Assembly (NCBI RefSeq): GCF_040548875.1
Contig: NZ_JBEPSJ010000005.1
Location: 186,001-250,000, forward strand
DNA length: 64,000 nucleotides
DNA from: Conyzicola nivalis_A
GTDB lineage: Bacteria > Actinomycetota > Actinomycetes > Actinomycetales > Microbacteriaceae
Direction of reading: 5' to 3'
The notes beneath the pieces were generated by a model that saw only the letters and a program-made list of their open reading frames with translations, had not been told where the DNA came from and made no database searches. Positions 25,387 through 32,840 of this stretch are shown here, piece by piece (within the stretch, counting starts at the first letter, position 1; each line of letters opens with the position of its first letter). Made by a program: the position numbers and the translations under genes.

Positions 25387-26817
25387 ATGAATCTGGTTTC
25401 CGCACGCGCACTGGACCTCATGCTCGACAGCTGGCGGGCTTCGAGCGCGGCCCCCGCTTACGAGGCTCTCGCCGACCGCATCCGTCTTCTCATCCTCGAC
25501 GGACGCATCGGCCTCGGCACCCGGCTCCCGGCGGAACGCGATCTCGCGGCCCAGCTCGGCGTCAGCCGCACGACCGTTACCGCCGCCTATGCCGAGTTGC
25601 GCGAGCGCGAGTTTCTCAGCAGCGTGCGCGGCTCGGGGAGCGTGGCGCGCCAGCCGCACGGAATCGCCGCGCCGACCGAGGTCGCCGGCCCCGGATTCCT
25701 GGACTTCAGCAAGGCGAGCATGCCGGCGCTGCCCGCCCTCGCCGCCGCTGCCGCGACCGCCGCCGAACAGCTGCCCAGCTATTTCGGCACGAGCGGCTTC
25801 GACCCCGTCGGCATCCCCGTTCTGCGCCAGGCGATCGCCGACCGCTACACGGCACGCGGCCTGCCCACGGCGCCCGACCAGATCATGGTCACGATCGGCG
25901 CGCAGCATGCCATCGCGCTGCTCTCGCGCACCCTGCTGGCCCGCGGCGACCGTGCGCTGGTCGAGACGCCGAGCTATCCGCACGCGATCGAGGCGCTCAA
26001 GGCGGCGGGCGCCCGGCTGGTGCCGGTCGCGGTCACCAACGACGACGGCTGGGACGAGGAGGCGCTCGAGCAGGCGATCCAGCGCACGAGCCCGTCGGTC
26101 GGCTACATCATGCCCGACTTCCACAACCCGACTGGGCGTTCCATGTCGCCCGAGCTGCGCGAACGCACGCTCGCGCTCGCCGACCGCCACGGCACGACGC
26201 TCATCGCCGACGAGACCCTGGCAGAACTCGGCATCGACGCGCCGCAGCGGATGCTGCCCTTCGCCGCCTACGGGCAGTCGGGCACCCAGGCGATCATGGT
26301 CGGGTCTGTGGGCAAGTCGGTGTGGGGCGGGGTGCGCGTCGGCTGGATCCGCGCCGACCGCTCGGTGATCCAGCGGCTGATCCGGGCCAGGTCGAGCGGT
26401 GACCTCGGCACGCCCACCCTCGAGCAGCTCGTCGTCGCCAATCTGCTCGCCGACTACGACGCCGTGCTCGAGAGCCGCAGGGAGTACCTGCGCGCCGGCC
26501 GCGACCGCCTCGCCGCGCTCCTCGCCGAGCGGATTCCCGAATGGGACATGCCGCACGTCGCCGGCGGCCTGACGGCATGGGTGGGGCTCGGCGCTCCGGT
26601 GAGCTCGCAGCTCACGCTCGCCGCGCGCAACGAGGGCCTGCAGATCGCGGCGGGACCGAGGTTCGGCCTCGACGGAGCGTTCGAGCGCTTCCTGCGCATC
26701 CCGTTCTCCTATCCGGAGGCCGAGACAGTGCGGGCCGTCGACGCGCTCGCCGCAGCGTGGAAGAACGTCGGAAGGCTCGCGCCGACCGACGCGGGCTGGC
26801 TCGCCGAGGTCGTCTAG
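25387..26817 (+). CDS. MocR/PdxR-type GntR regulator fused to an aminotransferase-like domain (YczR-like)
   Basis: 476 residues. Residues ~15-85 are a GntR winged helix (YEALADRIRLLILDGRIGLGTRLPAERDLAAQLGVSRTTVTAAY). A linker leads to a type I aminotransferase fold (about 110-465) with PHAIEALKAAGARLVPV, PDFHNPTGRSM, IADETLAELGI and the PLP-binding Lys310 in GSVGKSVWGG, then RVGWIRA. MocR proteins use PLP as effector, not as an enzyme cofactor. The divergent YczE gene and shared operator are the YczR-YczE arrangement known in other actinobacteria and firmicutes, so control of that membrane protein is the likely task. Confidence 0.9.
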   Translation: MNLVSARALDLMLDSWRASSAAPAYEALADRIRLLILDGRIGLGTRLPAERDLAAQLGVSRTTVTAAYAELREREFLSSVRGSGSVARQPHGIAAPTEVAGPGFLDFSKASMPALPALAAAAATAAEQLPSYFGTSGFDPVGIPVLRQAIADRYTARGLPTAPDQIMVTIGAQHAIALLSRTLLARGDRALVETPSYPHAIEALKAAGARLVPVAVTNDDGWDEEALEQAIQRTSPSVGYIMPDFHNPTGRSMSPELRERTLALADRHGTTLIADETLAELGIDAPQRMLPFAAYGQSGTQAIMVGSVGKSVWGGVRVGWIRADRSVIQRLIRARSSGDLGTPTLEQLVVANLLADYDAVLESRREYLRAGRDRLAALLAERIPEWDMPHVAGGLTAWVGLGAPVSSQLTLAARNEGLQIAAGPRFGLDGAFERFLRIPFSYPEAETVRAVDALAAAWKNVGRLAPTDAGWLAEVV

Positions 26818-26833
26818 AGCGGCCCCGGCCGGA

Positions 26834-26864
26834 TGATTCATCCCCAGGGAGTATGGGGGAATCA
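26834..26864. promoter_or_regulatory. Inverted repeat upstream of the RND transporter
   Basis: TGATTCATCCCC (26834-26845) and GGGGGAATCA (26855-26864) form an imperfect dyad in the 142-base gap before the RND gene, possibly an operator or the MocR terminator. Confidence 0.3.
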
Positions 26865-26959
26865 CCATGGCGCTGGGATAATCAGACAGCACGCCGGCGT
26901 GCACTGCATCACAGCCGCGACCACAGCATGGCCGCCCAGCGCACCCACCAGGAGTCTCC

Positions 26960-29900
26960 GTGCACCTTTTGTCTGTCTTCAGCCTGCGCAACCGCGCGCT
27001 CATCGCGCTCGTCACCGTCGTGGTCGCGATCTTCGGCGGGGTGGCCCTCACGTCGCTCAAGCAGGAGCTCATCCCGTCGCTCTCGCTGCCGCAGGTGTTC
27101 ATCGTCACCACGTACCCGGGCGCAAGCCCGGAGGTGGTCAACGACGACGTGAGCACGCCGATCGAGACGGCGATCCAGACCGTGCCGGGGCTCGACGGGA
27201 CGACCGCGACCTCCAACGCCAACTTCTCCTCCATCTCGGCCGCGTTCGTCTACGGCACCGACATCACCACCGCCGAGCAGAAGGTCCAGCTCGCGATCAA
27301 CCGCATCTCGTCGACGCTGCCCGACAGCGCCGAGACCCAGGTGCTCACTTTCAGCCTGAGCGACCTGCCCGTAATCCAGATCGCCGCAACCAGCGACCTC
27401 GACCCGCGCGACCTCTCGGCCTCGCTCGAGAGCTCGCTCACCGACATCAAGCAGCTCGAGGGCGTCAGCGACGCAACCCTTCTCGGCGCCACGACCCAGC
27501 GCGTCACCATCACCCCCGACGAGACGAAGCTCTTCGCCGCGGGGCTCAGCACCCAGTCGATCCGCGACGCCCTCGACGACAACGGCGTGCTGCTGCCCGC
27601 GGGCCAGATCACCGAGGAGGGCAAGACCCTCACGGTGCAGGCCGGATCCCGCATCCAGTCGACCGACGACATCGCCTCGCTCCCGCTGCTCGGCGGCGAC
27701 GCCTTCACCACCGTGGGCTCGGTGGCCGAGGTCACCATCGCGGACGACCCGGTCACGGGAATCTCCCGCGTCGACGGCGAGCCGTCGCTCACCATCGCCG
27801 TAACCAAGTCGCCGGCGGGCAACACCGTCGAGGTCTCCAAACTGGTGCAGGATCTCATCCCCGAGATCGAGGAGTCGCTGGGCAGCAACACCCAGCTGAC
27901 CGTCGTCTTCGATCAGGCCCCGTTCATCGAGGAGTCGATCAACAGCCTCGCCGTCGAGGGTGTGCTCGGCCTCATCTTCGCTGTCATCGTTATTCTCGTC
28001 TTCCTCCTCTCTGTGCGGTCGACACTGGTGACCGCCATCTCCATCCCGGTTTCTGTGCTCATCACCTTCGTGGGCATGCAGGCCTCGGGCTACACGCTCA
28101 ACATCATCACTCTCGGTGCATTGACGATAGCCATCGGCCGGGTGGTCGACGACTCGATCGTCGTGATCGAGAACATCAAGCGCCATCTGAGCTTCGGGGA
28201 GGACAAGAGGACCGCCATCCTCAGCGCCGTCAAGGAGGTCGCAGGGGCGGTCACCGCCTCGACGGTCACCACCGTCGCGGTCTTCCTTCCGCTGGCCCTC
28301 GTCGGCGACGTCACGGGCGAGCTGTTCCGCCCGTTCGCGCTCACCGTCACCATCGCGCTCGCCGCGAGCCTCTTCGTCTCGCTCACCATCGTGCCAGTGC
28401 TCGCCTACTGGTTCCTCGGCGCCAAGGCCGTGCACAAGCACGCAGGGGCGGTTCGCGGCGGCAGCCACGACGAGAGCGACTTCGACGAGCTCGACACCCC
28501 GACCCGGCTGCAGCGCAGCTACCTCCCGATCATCGACTTCACGCTCAAGCGGCCGGTGCTCACCATCGTCTCCGCCGTGCTCGTGCTGGTTCTCACCGGG
28601 CTTCTCACGCCGCTGCTCAAGACCAACTTCATCGGCGACAGCGGGCAGAACACCCTCACGGTCACGCAGACACTCCCGCTCGGAACGAGCCTCGAGGTGC
28701 GCGACGAGGCGGCCATGAAGGTCGAAGACGTGCTCGCCGAGGTCGACGGCGTCGACACCGTGCAGCTCTCCCTCGGATCGAGCGGCAGCTCGCTGCAGGC
28801 AGCGTTCTCGGGCGGCGGGGCGACCACGTTCTCGCTCACGACCGACGCGGACGCCGACCAGGAGGCACTGCAGGCCGACGTGCGCGAGGCCGTGGCCGGG
28901 ATCGACGACGCGGGCGAGATCTCGCTCGCTGCCGCCGGGTCGGGCTTCGCTTCATCCGATATCGAGATCAACATCACGGCCAACAACGCGGCCGACCTCA
29001 CCGAGTCGTCGGAGGAGATCCTCGCCGCGGTCGAGGACCTCGACATCGTGGCAGAGGCCTCGAGCAACCTCTCGGTCACGCAGCCCTTCATCGCCATCAC
29101 GGTCGACCGGGAGAAGGCCGCACGCGCGGGCCTCAGCGAGATCGCCGTCGGCGGCATCGTCACTGCGGCGATGAACCCGAGTGCGAGCGGATCGGTCGTC
29201 ATCGACGAGAAGACCCTGTCGATCTACATCGACAACCAGAACGCTCCGACGACCCTCGCCGAGATCCAGGCGTTCCTCATCCCCTCTGCGACCGGACTCG
29301 TGCCGCTCTCCGATCTCGCCACCGTCGAGCAGGCGGACGGCCCGTCGAGCATCACCACGATCAAGGGAGTGCGCAGCGCCACCGTGAGCGTCACCCCCGG
29401 CAGCGACGACGTCGGCACGGCGTCGAGCGTCATCGCCGCGGCGGTGGCCGACACCGATCTGCCCGCGGGCGCATCCGCTGAGCTCGGCGGCGTCACCTCG
29501 CAGCAGGGAGACGCATTCCAGCAGCTGGGTCTCGCGCTGCTCGTCGCGATCCTCATCGTCTACGTCGTGATGGTCGCGACGTTCAAGAGCCTGCGCCAGC
29601 CGTTGCTGCTGCTCGTGTCGATCCCGTTTGCGGCGACCGGCGCGATCCTGCTGCAGGTCGCCACGGGCATCCCGCTCGGAGTGCCCTCGCTCATCGGCGT
29701 GCTGATGCTGATCGGAATCGTCGTCACGAACGCCATCGTGCTCGTCGACCTGATCAACAAGTACAGGGAGCGCGGCATGAAGGTGCGCGAGGCGATCGTG
29801 CACGGTGCATCCCGTCGACTGCGCCCGATCCTGATGACTGCGCTCGCGACGATCTTCGCGCTGCTGCCGCTCGGCATCGGACTCACCGGCCACGGAGGGT

Positions 29901-30070
29901 TCATCTCGCAGCCTCTCGCGATCATCGTGATCGGCGGGCTCGTGTCGTCGACCGTGCTGACGCTCGTGGTGCTGCCCGTGCTGTACTACCTGGTCGAGGG
30001 CGCCAAGGAGCGTCGCGCCGACAAGCGCGCGGCGGCCGCGGCGGAGCCGACCCCGGCTGCGGAGGTCTAA
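26960..30070 (+). CDS. RND-family efflux transporter permease (HAE1/AcrB-like)
   Basis: 1036 residues from a GTG with AGGAG six bases upstream. It has the RND duplication: an N-terminal span (RALIALVTVVVAIFGGVAL), a large extracytoplasmic loop with TYPGASPEVVNDDVSTPIE, and six-span blocks near 330-520 and 850-1015. GRVVDDSIVVIENIKRHL holds the proton-relay Asp pair of span 4. GASRRLRPILMTALATIFALLPLG is the family motif in the second half. It exports drugs or other hydrophobic compounds using the proton gradient. No membrane-fusion or outer-membrane partner gene is nearby, as expected for a Gram-positive. C-terminal tail is Ala-rich. Confidence 0.92.
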   Translation: MHLLSVFSLRNRALIALVTVVVAIFGGVALTSLKQELIPSLSLPQVFIVTTYPGASPEVVNDDVSTPIETAIQTVPGLDGTTATSNANFSSISAAFVYGTDITTAEQKVQLAINRISSTLPDSAETQVLTFSLSDLPVIQIAATSDLDPRDLSASLESSLTDIKQLEGVSDATLLGATTQRVTITPDETKLFAAGLSTQSIRDALDDNGVLLPAGQITEEGKTLTVQAGSRIQSTDDIASLPLLGGDAFTTVGSVAEVTIADDPVTGISRVDGEPSLTIAVTKSPAGNTVEVSKLVQDLIPEIEESLGSNTQLTVVFDQAPFIEESINSLAVEGVLGLIFAVIVILVFLLSVRSTLVTAISIPVSVLITFVGMQASGYTLNIITLGALTIAIGRVVDDSIVVIENIKRHLSFGEDKRTAILSAVKEVAGAVTASTVTTVAVFLPLALVGDVTGELFRPFALTVTIALAASLFVSLTIVPVLAYWFLGAKAVHKHAGAVRGGSHDESDFDELDTPTRLQRSYLPIIDFTLKRPVLTIVSAVLVLVLTGLLTPLLKTNFIGDSGQNTLTVTQTLPLGTSLEVRDEAAMKVEDVLAEVDGVDTVQLSLGSSGSSLQAAFSGGGATTFSLTTDADADQEALQADVREAVAGIDDAGEISLAAAGSGFASSDIEINITANNAADLTESSEEILAAVEDLDIVAEASSNLSVTQPFIAITVDREKAARAGLSEIAVGGIVTAAMNPSASGSVVIDEKTLSIYIDNQNAPTTLAEIQAFLIPSATGLVPLSDLATVEQADGPSSITTIKGVRSATVSVTPGSDDVGTASSVIAAAVADTDLPAGASAELGGVTSQQGDAFQQLGLALLVAILIVYVVMVATFKSLRQPLLLLVSIPFAATGAILLQVATGIPLGVPSLIGVLMLIGIVVTNAIVLVDLINKYRERGMKVREAIVHGASRRLRPILMTALATIFALLPLGIGLTGHGGFISQPLAIIVIGGLVSSTVLTLVVLPVLYYLVEGAKERRADKRAAAAAEPTPAAEV

Positions 30071-30091
30071 CCGCGCGGCTTGCGCTACACC

Positions 30092-30133
30092 TTGGGACGA
30101 GCGCTACACGGCGCCGTGTAGCCCTCGTCCCAA
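30092..30133. terminator. 42-base near-perfect palindrome after the RND gene
   Basis: TTGGGACGAGCGCTACACGGC (30092-30112, 21 bases, one mismatch) meets its reverse complement at 30113-30133 with no loop. Transcribed, it would form a very stable hairpin. GCGCTACAC also occurs just upstream at 30083-30091. Confidence 0.6.
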
Positions 30134-30208
30134 ACTGGCGCGCAAACCCACCGAGCCCGCCGGCCCGCCCGCCGCGCCCGGGCACCGACCGAAAGCTAGG
30201 CTCTACGG

Positions 30209-30676
30209 ATGGCTACCCCGGATTTCGTCCTCGCCCTCCGCGAGAAGATCGGCCACCACCCGCTCTGGCTCTCCGGGGTGACCGCGGTCGTCGTGCGCGA
30301 CAGCGAGGTGCTGCTGGTGCGCCGCTCCGACACCGGCGAGTGGACGCCCGTGACCGGCATCGTCGACCCGGGCGAGCAGCCCGCAGTCGCCGCCGAGCGC
30401 GAGACTCTCGAGGAGGCGAACATCGTCGCGGTCGCCGAGGCGATCAGCTGGGTGCAGGTCACCGAGCCGATCCGCTACGCCAACGGCGACGAATCGCAGT
30501 ACATCGACCTGGTGTTCCGCTGCCGCTATGTCTCGGGCGACCCGTACCCGGCCGACGGCGAGAACACGGATGCAGCGTGGTTCCCCCTCGACGCGCTGCC
30601 GACCATGACCGCGAATATGGAGGAGCGCATCCGCAGCGCCCTCGAGTTCACCGGGGCCACCCGCTTCGAACGCTAG
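30209..30676 (+). CDS. Nudix hydrolase
   Basis: 155 residues. The Nudix box is GIVDPGEQPAVAAERETLEEA (about 50-70), which fits Gx5Ex7REUxEE; the usual Gly after EE-x is Asn here. Flanking strands (VTAVVVRDSEVLLVRRSD before, and YIDLVFRCRYVSGDPY after) fit the fold. Nudix enzymes cleave nucleoside diphosphates linked to another group and need Mg2+; the substrate is not clear. The opening FVLALREKIGHHPLWLSGVTAVV is common to a group of actinobacterial Nudix proteins. Confidence 0.9.
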   Translation: MATPDFVLALREKIGHHPLWLSGVTAVVVRDSEVLLVRRSDTGEWTPVTGIVDPGEQPAVAAERETLEEANIVAVAEAISWVQVTEPIRYANGDESQYIDLVFRCRYVSGDPYPADGENTDAAWFPLDALPTMTANMEERIRSALEFTGATRFER

Positions 30677-30693
30677 ACCCGCACGCTGTGCTC

Positions 30694-30774
30694 TGAAAAC
30701 GAAGGAGATCGCGCCCGTAACCGCGTCGGCCGCCGCCCACGGGTGCCGCAACCGCGAGAAGTCCTTCGTTTTCA
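30694..30774. repeat. Repeat B element (AACGAAGGAGAT subtype), 81 bp
   Basis: Left end TGAAAACGAAGGAGATCGCG (30694 on) and right end AAGTCCTTCGTTTTCA (to 30774) are inverted. It lies between the convergent Nudix and GNAT genes and has the same length as the copy at 11353-11433. Confidence 0.85.
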
Positions 30775-30788
30775 GTGCACGCGGGACG

Positions 30789-31244
30789 CTAGGGCAGGCG
30801 CTTCTCCATGCACAGGCTGGTCGGGTCGTCGACGTAGGGGCCGAAGGCCGGGATGCGCGCGTAGCCGTGTTTCTCGTAGAGGGCGATCGCGTCGACCTGC
30901 GGGTGCCCGGTCTCGAGGCGGATCAGAGCTACGGATGCCTCGGCCGCCACCTCCTCGAGCCGTGCCAGCAGCGCGCCGGCCACGCCGCGTCCGCGGTGGG
31001 TGTCTGCGACGAACATCCGTTTGATCTCCGCCGTCGTGTCGCCGTTGTCGACCAGCGCGACGATGCCCGCGAGAGCACCGTCGAAGCGCGCCGCGAGCAG
31101 GGTGACGCCGGCGCGCTCGAGGCCCGAGACGTCGAGCGAGTGGTAGTTCTCGGCGGGGTACAGGCTGAGCGCGTAGTCGTCGCCGCGCTGCATGAGGGCG
31201 AGCACGTCGGGCTGGCGAACGGGCTCGACGGAGATGGTGATCAC
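30789..31244 (-). CDS. GNAT family N-acetyltransferase
   Basis: 151 residues if started at the GTG at 31244 (VITISVEPVRQPDVLALMQRG); a TTG at 31250 and longer starts exist, and none has a clear ribosome site. The acetyl-CoA motif is IKRMFVADTHRGRGVAGALLARLE (about 79-102), followed by LIRLETGHPQVDAIALYEKHGYARI. The C-terminal half is closely similar to the GNAT encoded at 7503-8000 (IKRMFV, YTRIPNFG versus YARIPAFG), so the two are probably paralogues. Substrate unknown. Confidence 0.82.
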   Translation of the reverse strand: MITISVEPVRQPDVLALMQRGDDYALSLYPAENYHSLDVSGLERAGVTLLAARFDGALAGIVALVDNGDTTAEIKRMFVADTHRGRGVAGALLARLEEVAAEASVALIRLETGHPQVDAIALYEKHGYARIPAFGPYVDDPTSLCMEKRLP

Positions 31245-31391
31245 ACGCAACGGTATCGCCCCCTTGACGCCTCGCACGGCGCGCGAGAAGGATGGGCGCG
31301 AGATCGCGCGAAGAGCAGCGCGAACCCGCGCCGGCAGCTTTCGCCGTAGCGACGAATGCCACCGGTTCTGGACAACCAACCGGAGGAAGAA

Positions 31392-32453
31392 ATGACCATC
31401 AAGCGAACAACGGCGTTCGCCGCGATAGTGGCGGCACTGATAGTGCCGACGCTGTTGGCGACGTCACCGGCGAGCGGGACACCCGCTCACGACGAGCCCA
31501 CGACGACACTCATAGCAGACGGGCTGCAGGGCGCATCGGGAAGCGCGATCGGACCGGACGGCGCCCTCTACGTGCCCGAGGGCACGATCGGCGCCATCAC
31601 CAGGATCGACCTGCGCACGGGCGCGAAATCCACCTTCGCCTCAGGGCTTCCGGCGTCGGTGATCGGCATCGCGGGGGCGGTCGACGTGGAGTTCGTCGGT
31701 CGCACCGCCTACGTGCTCGTCACGGTGGTCGGCGACGACGCGCCGGGACCGAACGGTCCGGGCAGCTCGGTCGACGGCATCTACCGCGTCGACGGTCCGA
31801 ACACCTTCACCGTGGTCGCCGACCTCGGTGCGTTTTCGCTTGCGAACCCGCCCGAGACCGATTTCTTCCTCACCCGCGGCGTGCAGTGGGCGTTCGAGGC
31901 GACCAGGTCGGGGTTCATCGTGACCGACGCGCACCACAACCGGGTGCTGCAGGTGTCGAGGTCGGGCGAGGTCAGCGAGCTGATCGCGTTCGGCAACATC
32001 GTGCCGACGGGCCTCGCGCTCGACGGGCGCACCGCCTACATGGCCGAGGCCGGGCCGGTGCCGCACCTGCCCGAGACCGGGCGCATCGTGGCATTCGACA
32101 TCCGGCGCCCCGAGCCGCGGGTGGTGGCGAGCGGCTACAGCCTCATGATCGACGTGCAGATCGGGCGGTGCGGCGTGCTGTACGGACTGTCGCAGGGCGA
32201 CTCCCCCGGCGTGGTTCCGGATGGCTCGCCGGCTCTGGGCGACAGCGGCGAGCTGCTGAGAGTCAACCGTGACGGCACCATGACGCCCGTCGTCGACGGG
32301 CTCGACCTGCCCACCTCGTTCCAGCTGAAGCGCGACACCGCCTACGTCGTCACCCTGAACGGCGAGGTGTGGCGCGTCGACAACGTCGGCTCGAACGGCC
32401 ACCACGACCGCGGCCATGGCTGCCGCGACGGTTGGCGCCACGGCGACGACTGA
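31392..32453 (+). CDS. ScyD/ScyE family exported beta-propeller-like protein
   Basis: 353 residues from the ATG at 31392, which has GGAGGAAG just upstream. Residues 1-30 are a signal peptide (KRTTAFAAIVAALIVPTLLATSPASGTPAH). The rest contains repeated strand-turn units (IADGLQGASGSAIGPDGALYVPEG, GIYRVDGPNTFTVVADLGAF, SGFIVTDAHHNRVLQVSRSGEV, YMAEAGPVPHLPETGRIVAF) as in ScyD/ScyE-type and SMP-30/NHL-like propellers. The name comes from cyanobacterial scytonemin genes, but that pathway is not implied here. The end is His- and Asp-rich (GHHDRGHGCRDGWRHGDD), possibly metal-binding. Confidence 0.78.
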   Translation: MTIKRTTAFAAIVAALIVPTLLATSPASGTPAHDEPTTTLIADGLQGASGSAIGPDGALYVPEGTIGAITRIDLRTGAKSTFASGLPASVIGIAGAVDVEFVGRTAYVLVTVVGDDAPGPNGPGSSVDGIYRVDGPNTFTVVADLGAFSLANPPETDFFLTRGVQWAFEATRSGFIVTDAHHNRVLQVSRSGEVSELIAFGNIVPTGLALDGRTAYMAEAGPVPHLPETGRIVAFDIRRPEPRVVASGYSLMIDVQIGRCGVLYGLSQGDSPGVVPDGSPALGDSGELLRVNRDGTMTPVVDGLDLPTSFQLKRDTAYVVTLNGEVWRVDNVGSNGHHDRGHGCRDGWRHGDD

Positions 32454-32476
32454 TCGCCGGGTCATCCGCCCCGCTC

Positions 32477-32560
32477 TGCCAAATGAAGGAGATTTCTCGC
32501 GCGAACCCCGCCGATCGGCGGAAAGGTGTTACTCGCCCCCGGCATCTCCTTCATTTGGCA
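32477..32560. repeat. Repeat B element (ATGAAGGAGAT subtype), 84 bp
   Basis: Left end TGCCAAATGAAGGAGAT (32477-32493) and right end ATCTCCTTCATTTGGCA (32544-32560) are perfect inverted repeats of 17 bp. The core begins TTCTCGCGCGAAC. Confidence 0.9.
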
Positions 32561-32840
32561 GGCTGAGCGCAGCCGGCCGCGGCCGAGAGGTGGCGGTTTC
32601 AGGGGCGATGTACTAACGTAGACAGGTCGGCTCAAGACAGCACGCATAGACGTGTATGGGTTTGTAAGTCTTAGAGGCCGGTTTCCCAGCGCATCCGCTG
32701 CGGAAAAATCACACGAATGTATGTGATGGCCTCGGTCAAAGACTGCCCGGGTTCAGAAGTGCAATTCACGCGTACTCCACAAACGCGATGAGCATCTGCA
32801 CGTGTACTTTCACGTAACTGATACAACCCAGGAAAGAACT
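32561..32840 (+). promoter_or_regulatory. Promoter and long 5' leader of the DEAD-box helicase gene
   Basis: 280 bases with no gene. The part from about 32610 is clearly more AT-rich than the surroundings, with a possible -10-like TACTAA near 32611 and short dyads (TCACA-N8-TGTGA near 32710). A leader of about 200 bases before an RNA helicase gene is typical of cold-induced or self-regulated mRNAs; that reading is inference. Confidence 0.35.

Noticed and set aside
26833..29481. An 882-codon plus-strand frame overlapping the RND gene
   Set aside because: Shadow of the RND frame; no family features and Arg/His-rich composition.
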